Below are positions 23,782 through 32,951 of a DNA stretch of 64,000 nt, piece by piece. Positions within the stretch are counted from its first letter, which is position 1. Each line of letters opens with the position of its first letter. The position numbers and the translations under genes were made by a program. This stretch comes from Vineibacter terrae (lineage in GTDB: Bacteria > Pseudomonadota > Alphaproteobacteria > Reyranellales > Reyranellaceae): assembly GCF_008039615.1 (NCBI RefSeq), contig NZ_VDUZ01000015.1:91846-155845 (forward strand). The letters run 5' to 3'. The notes beneath the pieces were generated by a model that was given only the letters and a program-made list of their open reading frames with translations, was not told the origin of the DNA and searched no databases.

Positions 23782-26700
23782 TCACGTGTTCTCCAGCGGT
23801 GCGACGCGCCAGATCGCGAAGGGGAGGTCCGCGGGATCGAGGCGCATGTGCTGGACCTTGCCGGTCCATGTCGTGCGACCGCCGCGCATCAGGTCTTCTG
23901 CCCAGACAGTGCCGTGGTCCGGCAGGCTCCATTCCCAGAGCGGCACTTCGAAATCCGCCTCATGGGCGTGGTGCGGATCGAGGTTGACGGCGACCAGGAC
24001 GGTATTGTCGCGGTTCGTCGTCGCCTTGCCGAAATAGAGGATGTTGTCGTTGAAGGCGTTGTAGAAGCGGATGCCGAGATGGCTCTGCAGCGCCGGATTG
24101 CGCCGCCTTATGTCGTTGAGCCGGGTGACCTCGGCGACGATGTTGCCCGGCCGGTCCCAGTCCCATGCGCGCAGCTCGTACTTCTCGGAGTTGGCATACT
24201 CCTCGCGGCCGGGCAGCGGCGTGCCCTCGCACAGCTCGAAGCCGTTGTAGAGGCCCCACAGGCCGGAGAGCATGGTGGCCAGGGCGGCGCGGATCAGGAA
24301 GCCGGGCCGGCCGGAGGTCTGCAGGAAGACGGGGTTGATGTCCGGCGTGTTGACGAAGAAGTGCGGCCGGAAGAAATCGCGCGGCGCCGTGGTGGTGAGC
24401 TCGGTCAGGTACTCCTGCAGCTCATGCTTGGTGTTGCGCCACGTGAAGTAAGTGTACGACTGCGAGAAGCCGATCTTGGCCAGGCGATACATCATCTTCG
24501 GTCGTGTGAAGGCCTCGGACAGGAAGATCGCGTCGGGATAGCGGGCGCGGATATCGGCGATCAGCCACTCCCAGAAGGGCAGCGGCTTGGTATGGGGATT
24601 GTCGACACGGAACAGCCGGACGCCCTGGTCGGCCCAGAACAGCACCACGTCCCGCAGCGCGAGCCAGAGCCCCGGCTTCGCCCCCTGCGTGTAGAAGTCG
24701 ACGTTGACGATATCCTCGTATTTCTTCGGTGGGTTTTCGGCATAGCGCAGCGAGCCGTCGGGGCGCCAGTCGAACCACCCGGGATGCTGCTTCAGCCAGG
24801 GATGGTCGGGCGCGCATTGGATGGCGAAGTCCAGCGCCAGCTCGAGCCCGTGCGCGGCGGCAGCCTCGCGCAGCCGCCGGAAATCGTCGATCGAGCCCAG
24901 CTCGGAATGGATGGCATCATGGCCGCCTTCAGAGGCGCCGATAGCGTAGGGGCTGCCGGGATCGGTGGGGCCGGCCTGCAGGCTGTTGTTGCGACCTTTG
25001 CGATTGGTGCGGCCGATGGGATGGATCGGCGGGAAATAAAGGACGTCGAACCCCATCGCCCGTATGCGCGGCAGATTGCGGATGACGTCGTCGAAGGTGC
25101 CGTGCCGCGCCGGATCGCCGCTTTGCGAGCGTGGGAAGATCTCGTACCAGCTCGCGAATGCGGCGGCGCGGCGGTCGACTTCCACGGCCAGCGCCGGTTC
25201 ATGCCGGTATTTGAAGGGCCGATCGTCGGCCTGCGCCATCAGGTCGGCCGTCGCTTCGGCGAGCAGGAGCGCGATCTGCTGCGCCGGCGCCTGTCCGGGG
25301 ATCGCGGCGGCGATCTGTTCCAGGGCACCCGCGGCCTCGCCCGACATGCGCTGCGCCGCCTGGGCGATCAGCACGCGGCCTTCCTCGATCTCGAGGTCGA
25401 CCGTCCGGCCGGCGGCGTATTTCTTGGTCAGCTCGTCGCGGTAGGTGGCGAACGCGTCGCACCAGGCTTCGATGGTGAACACGTAGCGGCCGAGCCGCTC
25501 GAGGGGAAACGCGGCGCGCCAACGATCATTGATCACCGGCTCCATGCGCTGCTCACGCCAGTCGCTTTCATCGTCGTGGCGCCACCGCAGCACGGCGCGG
25601 AGGATGCCGTGCCCGTCGCTGAAGATGTCGGCCTCGACCGTCACCAGATCGCCGATCAGGCGCTTGACCGGGAAGCGTCCGCCGTCGACAGCCGGGCTGA
25701 TCTGCTCGAGGACGACGCGTGGCGCGCTGCAAGCCTTGTCGACCGCGGCCCTGCCGGACCGTCGCTTGGACAATAGAGCTGTGACCGTTTCCGCCGCGAG
25801 CAGCCGGACCTCGCCGGCTGCCAGGCTGGTCTCCTTGTCCGGCGACAGCGCCTCGCCCTGAGGCGGCAGCAGGCTGCGATAGCGCACGCCGTGGTCGGCG
25901 CTGCGCATCAGCAGCGACGCGGCGTCGATGCGGTTGGCCTGGCCGAGATCGGCATTCGCCAGGATCAGGCGTGTCGATCCGGGATTGTCGGCGCGCGAGG
26001 ACTGCAGCACGGCGGCGACGGCGGCACGTGGCGATGACACGAGCTGGCTGGCGGCGGGTGCCACGACCGGCGGTGTCGATGCGCTCAGCGTGTTGGCTGC
26101 CTTGATGTCGGCGGTGCAATCGAGAAGGGGTGCCTCGCGCAGCGCCTGGAAATCGTCAGCCTGGTCGTGGGTGCAGTCCAGGCGTCGTGGCGATGCGAAC
26201 TCGATCCCCATCGGCGCGATCCAGCCGGTGCCGTAGGCGGCCGCGAACATGACGGCGCGCTTGTAGCGCCGGTGAAGGAGAACAGCATCGCTGCAGCCTT
26301 CGGCCAGCCGCGTGCCGAAGGGCGGCTCCGCCAGCCCTAGCGGTGGCGCGATGGACCGCAAGGTCGCGTCCTCGTCCAGCAGCCACTCGGCGCGATAGTC
26401 CCACCATGCCGTCGACGCCACGGTGAGATCGAAGCCGCTTCCTGCAAGCGCCGCCTGGTCCTGTCGTGCCAGGCCCGGGGTCCATGCGATGAAGAGGGTT
26501 TGCTGCCGATGGTGGCGTGCCGCCGCAATGAGCGTTCGCAGGGCGTCCGCCGGCGCGCGATGCGGCGACTCGCAGCGAAAGCCCGTGGCTCCGGCGTCGA
26601 TCCAGCGCCGCAGCCGGCCCTCCCACCATGTGCCCAGGGGGCCGCCGGGCGACCAGGCTTCGGCACGCGGATGGACGACGAACCGCTCCGCCTGCGGCAG

Positions 26701-27075
26701 GCGCGGATCCGGTGGCATCGCGTCCGGGTCGGCGGCGGTCGAGAACCAATCGGGATGCGCCTGCACCAGGCCGGCGTCGTCCGCCAGCTTGTCGATCACC
26801 AGGTCGAGCAGGAGCGCCAGGCCGCGGTCCCGGCACATGGCGGCGATGGCCGCCACGGCATCATCGGCGGCATCGCTCCATTTCAGCGCCGGATGGCACT
26901 TGTCGTGGTCGGCGGTCGCGAAAATGCTGCCGGATCGCCCGGGCAGGAAGATCGGCGCGACCAGGAGGTGGTCGAAGCCGAGCTGCGCGCAGCGATCGAT
27001 ATGCTGTGGCCAGCCCTGCAGGGGGCCGGCCAGCAGCGGATGCAGATAGTAGATGCGTGGCTTCAGTCCATGCAC
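23782..27075 (-). CDS. glgE: Maltose-1-phosphate maltosyltransferase with extra N-terminal amylase-like domain
   Basis: GlgE (GH13_3) adds maltosyl units from maltose-1-phosphate to alpha-glucan. The GTG at 27075 is chosen because GGAGAGG lies nine bases upstream and homology-like sequence begins at once ([10 protein letters not shown]). Length is 1097 residues against about 660-700 for a plain GlgE. The C-terminal 670 residues form the enzyme: nucleophile Asp825 ([10 protein letters not shown]), acid/base Glu854 (FLSEAFTRP) and Asp912 (NTPDINP). Residues 1 to about 400 form a second barrel-like domain whose matching positions read GFRCESPHR (Glu169) and FIAWTPG (Trp198), so it has probably lost catalysis. 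A role in glucan binding is inference. Confidence 0.92.
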   Translation of the reverse strand: MHGLKPRIYYLHPLLAGPLQGWPQHIDRCAQLGFDHLLVAPIFLPGRSGSIFATADHDKCHPALKWSDAADDAVAAIAAMCRDRGLALLLDLVIDKLADDAGLVQAHPDWFSTAADPDAMPPDPRLPQAERFVVHPRAEAWSPGGPLGTWWEGRLRRWIDAGATGFRCESPHRAPADALRTLIAAARHHRQQTLFIAWTPGLARQDQAALAGSGFDLTVASTAWWDYRAEWLLDEDATLRSIAPPLGLAEPPFGTRLAEGCSDAVLLHRRYKRAVMFAAAYGTGWIAPMGIEFASPRRLDCTHDQADDFQALREAPLLDCTADIKAANTLSASTPPVVAPAASQLVSSPRAAVAAVLQSSRADNPGSTRLILANADLGQANRIDAASLLMRSADHGVRYRSLLPPQGEALSPDKETSLAAGEVRLLAAETVTALLSKRRSGRAAVDKACSAPRVVLEQISPAVDGGRFPVKRLIGDLVTVEADIFSDGHGILRAVLRWRHDDESDWREQRMEPVINDRWRAAFPLERLGRYVFTIEAWCDAFATYRDELTKKYAAGRTVDLEIEEGRVLIAQAAQRMSGEAAGALEQIAAAIPGQAPAQQIALLLAEATADLMAQADDRPFKYRHEPALAVEVDRRAAAFASWYEIFPRSQSGDPARHGTFDDVIRNLPRIRAMGFDVLYFPPIHPIGRTNRKGRNNSLQAGPTDPGSPYAIGASEGGHDAIHSELGSIDDFRRLREAAAAHGLELALDFAIQCAPDHPWLKQHPGWFDWRPDGSLRYAENPPKKYEDIVNVDFYTQGAKPGLWLALRDVVLFWADQGVRLFRVDNPHTKPLPFWEWLIADIRARYPDAIFLSEAFTRPKMMYRLAKIGFSQSYTYFTWRNTKHELQEYLTELTTTAPRDFFRPHFFVNTPDINPVFLQTSGRPGFLIRAALATMLSGLWGLYNGFELCEGTPLPGREEYANSEKYELRAWDWDRPGNIVAEVTRLNDIRRRNPALQSHLGIRFYNAFNDNILYFGKATTNRDNTVLVAVNLDPHHAHEADFEVPLWEWSLPDHGTVWAEDLMRGGRTTWTGKVQHMRLDPADLPFAIWRVAPLENT

Positions 27076-27267
27076 GCCGATTGTCCTCTCCCATGGGGCG
27101 GCGTTGCTGGAGCGCAGGGGCAGATGTGATGCTGCCCGCTCGATTCGCCGGTCCCGAACCCTTTCGGGTCGTTGCCCTTCAACGCCGGGACCCCGCAACG
27201 GGTTCCATGAGCGGCACGTCGAGGATAACGCCGGGATGGGCTTCGGCCGGCCTGCCGCCGGCACGGA

Positions 27268-28989
27268 CTACTTCAGGCCGGCAGCGACGTAGGCATCAAC
27301 GACATAGCGACGCATCATCCGCTGCGTGTTGAAATAGGTGGCGACCTTGCTGATGGATTGCTTCATCATCCAGATCCATCGCGCGCGATCGCGGTAGTAG
27401 AGCGGCAGGACCGTGGTGCCGAGCTTGTCGTACAAGGCGGCCGCGGTGGGCACGTGGTCGGCGTGGTCGTCGCCGATGGCCCAGCCCGTGACGCCCTCGA
27501 TCCAGGCCTCGACCCACCAGCCATCCAGCACGCTGAGATTGAGCCCGCCATTGAGGGCGGCTTTCATGCCGCTGGTGCCGGATGCTTCCATGGGCGGAAC
27601 CGGTGTGTTGAGCCACACATCGATGCCGGACACGAGCACCTTCGCCAGGTCCATGTTGTAGCCGGGCAGGAAGACGACGTTGATCCTGCCCTTGAGCTGC
27701 TCGATGGAGCGGTGGATGTCCTGGATGATCTGTCGTCCGGGGCCGTCGGCGGGATGGGCCTTGCCGGCGAAGACGACCTGGAACGGGTGCTGCTCGCTGA
27801 CGGATGCCAGCCGCGCCAGGTCGGAGAACAGCAGGTCCGGCCGCTTGTAGGATGTCATGCGGCGCGCGAAGCCCAGGATCGGCAGATCCGGCGACAGCTT
27901 GACGTGGGTTCGCGCCATCACCGTGGTGATCAGGTCTGATTTGGCGCTCTGGTGCGCCTGCCACACGTCCTCGTCGGGCAGCTGATCGGCCCGCACCATC
28001 ATCTCCGGATCGAAGCCCCATGAGGGAAAGTGCCGGCTGAAGAGCTTGGCGAACGACAGATGGGCCCAGGTCGGCAGATGGATGCCGTTGGTGATCGAGC
28101 GCACGCGGTAGCCGGGGAACATCCGCGTCGTCGTCTCGGCGTGCCGGTTCGCGACGCCGTTGACGTAGCCGCTGAGCTTCAGCGCCACGTGCGTCATGTT
28201 CATATGGTCGGGGCCGGCCAGCAGCTTGAGCTGGTCGATGTCGATGTAGTCGCCCAGCAGCTTCGACACGAGATCATAGGAGAAGCGGTCATGGCCGGCC
28301 TCGACCGGCGTATGGGTGGTGAAGACGCAGCGGTCGCGCACCGGGCCGACCGCGTATCTGAGGCCGCCGGCTTGCGTCTCGTCTGTCGGCAGCGCGTTCC
28401 GGCGCAGCAGGTCCAGCGACAGCAGGGCGGCATGCCCTTCGTTCATGTGATACGTCTGGATGGTGAAGCCCAGCGCCTGAAGGACGCGGATGCCGCCGAT
28501 TCCGAGCACGATCTCCTGCTGCAGGCGGTAGGAGTCACCCTGGCCGTACAGATTGTCGGTGATGCTGCGGTCGGCGGGATCGTTCTCGGCAAGGTCGGTG
28601 TCGAGCAGCAGCACCGGCACGCGGTGCTGCAGCGCGCCATGCAGCTCGTAGAGCCACGGCCGTATCCAGACTTCGCGGCCGCCGATCGGCAGCGCCACCT
28701 TGACGCGCAGCGGAACCGCGAACGCCGTCGGATCCCACGGGTCGTCGTGCGCGATCTGCCGTCCGTCGCGCCCGATCTCCTGGCGCAGATAGCCGCGGCG
28801 GCTGATCAGCGTCACGAACACCATGGGCAGCTCGAGATCGGCAGCCGAACGCGCCGTGTCGCCGGCAAGCACCCCCAGGCCGCCGCTGTAGGTGTGCATC
28901 TCGGCGCGTAGCGCGATCTCCATGGAGAAGTAGGCGATGCGGGTGCGCACCAGATAACGGCCGATCGTTGCGCCCTGCGGTGCTTTCAT
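27268..28989 (-). CDS. glgP: Alpha-glucan phosphorylase, short GT35 form
   Basis: Pyridoxal-phosphate enzyme releasing glucose-1-phosphate from glucan ends, 573 residues. It lacks much of the N-terminal region of classical phosphorylases of about 800 residues and fits the shorter alpha-glucan phosphorylase subfamily. The PLP lysine is Lys476 in EASGTSGMKAALNGG. The N-terminal AYFSMEIALRAEMHTYSGGLG is a typical opening of this subfamily. It is the first gene of the block. 192 bp separate it from glgE, the largest gap in the cluster, so an internal promoter is possible there. The ribosome-binding site is weak. Confidence 0.92.
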   Translation of the reverse strand: MKAPQGATIGRYLVRTRIAYFSMEIALRAEMHTYSGGLGVLAGDTARSAADLELPMVFVTLISRRGYLRQEIGRDGRQIAHDDPWDPTAFAVPLRVKVALPIGGREVWIRPWLYELHGALQHRVPVLLLDTDLAENDPADRSITDNLYGQGDSYRLQQEIVLGIGGIRVLQALGFTIQTYHMNEGHAALLSLDLLRRNALPTDETQAGGLRYAVGPVRDRCVFTTHTPVEAGHDRFSYDLVSKLLGDYIDIDQLKLLAGPDHMNMTHVALKLSGYVNGVANRHAETTTRMFPGYRVRSITNGIHLPTWAHLSFAKLFSRHFPSWGFDPEMMVRADQLPDEDVWQAHQSAKSDLITTVMARTHVKLSPDLPILGFARRMTSYKRPDLLFSDLARLASVSEQHPFQVVFAGKAHPADGPGRQIIQDIHRSIEQLKGRINVVFLPGYNMDLAKVLVSGIDVWLNTPVPPMEASGTSGMKAALNGGLNLSVLDGWWVEAWIEGVTGWAIGDDHADHVPTAAALYDKLGTTVLPLYYRDRARWIWMMKQSISKVATYFNTQRMMRRYVVDAYVAAGLK

Positions 28990-29160
28990 GCCAGGAGCCC
29001 CAATGATGATGGATGCTATGCGAAACCGATGATGAGCTTCATCCTCATCGCGACAATGCAGCCGGATTGGAGCTCGGAAAGATGTAAACTCTGTGGCGGC
29101 GGCACGAAGCGCCGTGTTTCAGCACGTGCGCGCGCGAAATCCAGAAAGCAAAAACCCGTC

Positions 29161-29613
29161 TCAGGCTCTGGCGCCGCTGCTCGTCGTCTGTTGCAGCAGC
29201 TGCATCACCAGCCACATGCCCAAGCCCCAGAAGCCATAGACCAGCGGCGCGAGCGCGACGCCGGGCATGTTGAAGCCGCCACCCATCGGCGCGCCCTTCA
29301 GCGGCAGCACGATGAACCAGTTGACCAGCGTCGGCACGATGGCGGCGAACAGGATCCAGCCCCAGGGGCCACGCAGCGCGCCCGGCAGGCGGGGCACCAC
29401 GAGCGCCGCCACGACGCCCCACAACCCGGTCCAGAACACATAGGAGATCACCGCCGGCACGCCCAGCGGCCTGGTCGTCGCCATCGACCAGGTGTTGGCT
29501 TTCAGGACGCCGGCCTGGGTCAATGCCCAGAACCCGCCCTGGTGAAAGACCAGGAACCCGACGGCGCCGGCGATGAAGGCGAACAGCACCGTCCGCATGG
29601 AGGCGTTAGCCAT
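29161..29613 (-). CDS. Small membrane protein of unknown function
   Basis: 150 residues with four predicted membrane helices (about 8-23, 50-73, 84-104 and 117-140). The start is well supported by GGGAGGAG five bases upstream. The loop between helices three and four is glycine-rich (GAPMGGGFNMPG). I do not recognise a named family. The composition suggests a small inner-membrane protein of the kind often annotated only as hypothetical in alphaproteobacteria. It lies 74 bp downstream of the carboxyltransferase gene on the same strand and may be co-transcribed with it. The 171 bp between it and glgP hold no gene. Confidence 0.75.
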   Translation of the reverse strand: MANASMRTVLFAFIAGAVGFLVFHQGGFWALTQAGVLKANTWSMATTRPLGVPAVISYVFWTGLWGVVAALVVPRLPGALRGPWGWILFAAIVPTLVNWFIVLPLKGAPMGGGFNMPGVALAPLVYGFWGLGMWLVMQLLQQTTSSGARA

Positions 29614-29687
29614 GTCGCTCCTCCCGTTGTCGGCATGATCATGGACCGACGACGGCGCCGCGCCAACGGCGAACCGTCATGACAACA

Positions 29688-31232
29688 TCACGGCCGCATC
29701 CAGAAGCTCGCCTTGCCCTGACGCACGGGAGCGGCGAGGTTGGCGAATTCGCACAGCAGCGTGCGGGTGTCGCGCGGATCGATGATCTCCTCGATCCAGA
29801 AGCTCTCGGCGCTGCGGAAGGGCGAGCGCAGCTTGTTGAGGCGGTCCTCGATCTCGGCCAGCTTGGCCTTGGGATCGGACGCGGCCTCGATGTCGGCGCG
29901 GTAGGCGGCCTCGATGCCGCCTTCCAGCGGCAGCGATCCCCAGCGGCCCGAAGGCCAGGCGTAGCGGAAGGCCATGCGGCCGGTGTTCCGGTGCGCGGCG
30001 CCGGCGACGCCGAAATTGTTGCGCACGATCATGGTGCACCAGGGGATCGTGATCTGGTGCATCGCCGCCATGGCGCGCACGCCCTGGCGGATGACGCCGC
30101 TCTTCTCGGCCTCCAGGCCGATGAGGAAGCCGGGGCAATCCTCGAGATAGACCATGGGCAGGCGGAAGGTCTCGGCCAGGTCCATGAACCGTGTCACCTT
30201 CTGGCAGGTGTCCGATGTCCAGGCGCCGCCATAGTGCATCGGGTCGCTGGCCATGAAGGCGACCGGCCAGCCGTCGAGCCGTGCCAGGCCGGTGATCACG
30301 GCGCGGCCGTAGAGCTTGCCCATCTCGAAGAAGCTGCCCTTGTCGACCACCGCATTCACGATCTGGCGCATGGCGTAGACCTTGCGCGTATCACGCGGGA
30401 TCACCGACAGCAGCTTCTCCTCGCGCCGCTTGGGATCGTCCTGCTGCGGGCCGCGCGCCGCCAGCTCGAACGCCGATTGCGGCATGTACGACAGGAACTT
30501 TTTCGCGACGGCGAAAGCATCGTCCTCGCTGTCGACGGCCTCGTCGACGGCGCCGGCGCGCAGCTGGATCTCCCAGCCGCCCAGCTCCTCCTTGGAGAGC
30601 GTCTGGCCCAGCCGAGCCACGACCGGCGGCCCGGCCACGAACATCGCCGACAGGCCCTTGACCATCACCGAGTAGTGCGCCGCCGCCAGCCGCGCCGCGC
30701 CCAGGCCGGCCACCGAGCCCAGCCCCAGCGCGACGACGGGGATCGTGGCCATGTTGGCAGTCACGACATCGAAGCCGGCCACGCCCGGGACGTTGGCGCG
30801 GCCCTCGGTCTCGATGGTCTTCACGGAGCCGCCGCCGCCCGAGCCCTCGATCAACCGGATGAGCGGTATCCGGTATTCGTTGGCCATCTGCTCGATCAGC
30901 AGGTTCTTCTCCTTGATGGTGGCGTCGGCCGAGCCGCCGCGCACCGTGAAGTCGTCGCCCGAGATCGCCACCGGGCGGCCGTCGATGGTGCCGCGGCCGG
31001 TCACCGAATTGGATGCCATGAGGTCGGTGAGATCGTTCTTGCCGTCATAGGCGGCCTTGCCGGCGATGCTGCCGAGCTCGCGGAACGATCCGGGATCGAG
31101 GAGCCGCTCGATGCGCTCGCGCACGGTCAGCCGGCCACCATCATGCTGGCGCTTCACCTTGTCGGGCCCGCCCATGCGGGCCACCAGCGCCTGACGGCGC
31201 TTCAGCTCATCCAGTTCCGGCTGCCAGCTCAT
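29688..31232 (-). CDS. Acyl-CoA carboxylase carboxyltransferase (beta) subunit
   Basis: Biotin-dependent carboxyltransferase of the propionyl-/acetyl-/methylcrotonyl-CoA carboxylase family, 514 residues from the ATG at 31232, which has a GAGG upstream. An in-frame start at 31265 is less likely. Two crotonase-like halves are visible. The N half has RLTVRERIERLLDPGSF and an oxyanion-type glycine run, EGSGGGGSVK. The C half has FMASDPMHYGGAW and the acyl-binding stretch LEDCPGFLIG. No biotin carboxylase or biotin carrier gene is in the window, so the partner and acyl substrate are unknown. A decarboxylase-type role is also possible. Confidence 0.9.
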   Translation of the reverse strand: MSWQPELDELKRRQALVARMGGPDKVKRQHDGGRLTVRERIERLLDPGSFRELGSIAGKAAYDGKNDLTDLMASNSVTGRGTIDGRPVAISGDDFTVRGGSADATIKEKNLLIEQMANEYRIPLIRLIEGSGGGGSVKTIETEGRANVPGVAGFDVVTANMATIPVVALGLGSVAGLGAARLAAAHYSVMVKGLSAMFVAGPPVVARLGQTLSKEELGGWEIQLRAGAVDEAVDSEDDAFAVAKKFLSYMPQSAFELAARGPQQDDPKRREEKLLSVIPRDTRKVYAMRQIVNAVVDKGSFFEMGKLYGRAVITGLARLDGWPVAFMASDPMHYGGAWTSDTCQKVTRFMDLAETFRLPMVYLEDCPGFLIGLEAEKSGVIRQGVRAMAAMHQITIPWCTMIVRNNFGVAGAAHRNTGRMAFRYAWPSGRWGSLPLEGGIEAAYRADIEAASDPKAKLAEIEDRLNKLRSPFRSAESFWIEEIIDPRDTRTLLCEFANLAAPVRQGKASFWMRP

Positions 31233-31613
31233 CGCGGTAGATCCTCGCTCGTTCCTGACGTCCACCTACCTATACTGTTTTCCGGAGCCTGACGAGCCGG
31301 TGCTCATTTGTATCCATTGCATCGCGGCTACGCGTTTCGCTCACGGGCGAGCGGCGAGGAGCACGCCCGAGGGAGCGCGGCATCGATGCATGCACCCGTA
31401 GCCGAAAGGCTTGCGACACACCGGCGGAGGGTTACGTTAGGAACATGAACGCGAAGCTTCTGGACGAATTGCCAAACGTCACGGCATCAAGCTGTGAGCT
31501 TTAGTGTCGTGTACTTTCCTGGGACGCTCGGTGATAGCGCGTGCCTTGTCGCGACCGCGCTGACGGCGCCGCTGCGAATTCAGACTCGGCATAGGTCCCC
31601 CAGCGGCGAAGTC
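31233..31613. other. Gene-free stretch upstream of the carboxyltransferase
   Basis: No convincing gene is seen. On the minus strand a TATAGG box around 31271 could be part of the carboxyltransferase promoter, but no good -35 accompanies it. CGGCTACG and CGTAGCCG form an 8-bp inverted pair about 65 bases apart near 31326 and 31397, perhaps a decayed repeat. A 19-codon frame from 31445 with an AGGAAC upstream is too short to credit. Confidence 0.4.
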
Positions 31614-31986
31614 GATGGCCACGCCACGGCTGCGGCCGACTGCGGCGGCCTCGGCCTGGCCTGATGCAGGACCACACCGGCGGGCTGCAGGTGCTGAGCA
31701 AGGCGGGGCAGTGGATCGCCGCGCCGCCGGTGAAGGGCTCCTGCATCATCAACATCGGCAACACGCTGCAGTTCTGGACCGGCGGCCGGCTCTCTCCTCG
31801 ACCAACCATCGCGTCGCCAACCGTGGTGGCGTGCCGCGCTTCTCGATCCCGTTCTTCATGACGCCCAGCTACGACACCGTCGTGCGGCCGCTGGGATCCG
31901 AGAACGATCCGGCCGCGCCGACATTCCACGTCGGCAAGGAAATGGTCGCGACCTACCGGCGCATCTGGCCGTCGGCGATAGTGTGA
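31614..31986 (+). pseudogene. Remnant of a 2-oxoglutarate/Fe(II) oxygenase (isopenicillin N synthase family)
   Basis: C-terminal third of an IPNS-type dioxygenase spread over three frames. Frame 3 near 31635 gives ADCGGLGLA. Frame 2 from 31664 gives MQDHTGGLQVL and then NIGNTLQFWTGGR. Frame 1 from about 31795 gives STNHRVANRGG and RFSIPFFMTPSYDTVV through to the stop at 31986. These are the usual order of the cofactor-binding core and the 2-oxoglutarate-binding RFS motif. The N-terminal part is absent. At least two frameshifts make it non-functional. It lies in the decayed region between the carboxyltransferase and pxpA. Confidence 0.8.
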
Positions 31987-32419
31987 ACCTCGGTGGTGTG
32001 GTGCCGCCGTTGATCCGCGGCGCCACTGCCTGTCCGTCTACAGCGGATGTAGCATCATCGCGTTCGTCGATGAAATCGGTCCACGCCCGATGCTGCGACG
32101 CATTCCAAGCACACTTCACGAACGCAAAGAACGTCTGCCACGCTATTCACTCATCCAACTGAGTAAGCCCCGTCCGTTCAAGCTGTTCAATTAGCGCGCC
32201 GCCATTCATCGTCGGTGGGCGTTTGTGTAGATGAGGGCAGCTGCTCAAGGTCAGTTTTAGTCTTAAGGCGGACACCTGATTTCGCACTCTGCCCGCCTGA
32301 AATCGGGAGCATTAACGACAACTGCTCGTCCGAAGATCGAGGCGATCGCGACATCGGAGCACCTGCCTGCAAAATCTCATGTAGGCATTGATCATACTAG
32401 CGTTGCAGCAGGCTTGTCA
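31987..32419. other. Decayed stretch without a supported gene
   Basis: No gene that I can support. On the minus strand a 55-codon frame (ATG at 32354 to 32187) ends DDEWRRAN and has no clear ribosome-binding site; it may be the start of a broken gene. Base composition becomes less GC-rich toward the 32420 end. Nothing here resembles an RNA gene. Confidence 0.4.
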
Positions 32420-32869
32420 TCAGTAGAAGGCAACCCATCTCTTCGGGATAGCGACTAAGGCGTCAGCTGCCCTTTGGTAGCCTCCAGCATTGTGTCGTTT
32501 CTTGGCGATCTCTTGCACGCATATCTTCATCAAGTAATCGGCTGATTTTAATTGGCGAAGCTTGTTGCCAATATTCTGGAGATTTTCGATCTTATCAGCC
32601 TTAGACCCGGTCGTGATCGATTTTTCGCCAACTGAATCTGCTACATTACGTAATAAGGTGCTTACCTTAATATGGTGAATCTCATATCCGAATTGCTCTT
32701 TTAATTCTGATGCGAACGCATTTGCGACCGGCGTTACGCCAGAACCAGCGGCACCGACAAATGCCATCACAAGCTCCGGAGTTCGCCTTGCCGTAACGTT
32801 GAGTTGGGCGTGCTTTCTCGTCGGCGATGCTGAAGGTTTTGTCGGCAAGCGCTTGACCGTCCCCTTCAT
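32420..32869 (-). CDS. Truncated P-loop protein resembling the N-terminus of anti-phage dCTP deaminase
   Basis: 149 residues with ribosome-binding site GGGAGCGGGAAG upstream. After a tail of about 30 polar residues comes ELVMAFVGAAGSGVT (32-46), a P-loop-like start lacking the lysine, then FGYEIHHIKVSTLL (60-73) and LQNIGNKLRQL (97-107). This order matches the kinase-like N-terminal domain of anti-phage dCTP deaminases (AvcD type), normally 500 residues or more. The zinc deaminase domain is absent, and no trace of it shows in the other frames just downstream. The stretch is clearly richer in A+T than its neighbours, a sign of transfer. The frame is intact, but the protein is probably a non-functional fragment. 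Family assignment is by eye. Confidence 0.55.
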   Translation of the reverse strand: MKGTVKRLPTKPSASPTRKHAQLNVTARRTPELVMAFVGAAGSGVTPVANAFASELKEQFGYEIHHIKVSTLLRNVADSVGEKSITTGSKADKIENLQNIGNKLRQLKSADYLMKICVQEIAKKRHNAGGYQRAADALVAIPKRWVAFY

Positions 32870-32951
32870 TTCTTCCCGCTCCCCAATAATCTTGTTGATT
32901 GTACGACCTTAAAGCAACTTTTGGTTTTGTCTGTGGATCAGTGCAGTCCTT

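Noticed and set aside
27153..27168. A terminator between glgP and glgE
   Set aside because: CCCGAA and TTCGGG form only a 6-bp stem and no T-run follows on the transcribed strand.
31445..31504. A 19-codon plus-strand peptide gene after AGGAAC
   Set aside because: It is too short and isolated, with no sign of conservation visible from one sequence.
31856..32119. An 87-codon minus-strand frame opposite the oxygenase remnant
   Set aside because: More than half of it mirrors the pseudogene, and the rest shows no domain or ribosome-binding site.
32187..32354. A small minus-strand gene of 55 codons
   Set aside because: It has no clear ribosome-binding site and no recognisable similarity, and lies in decayed sequence. 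It is noted only as a possible fragment.
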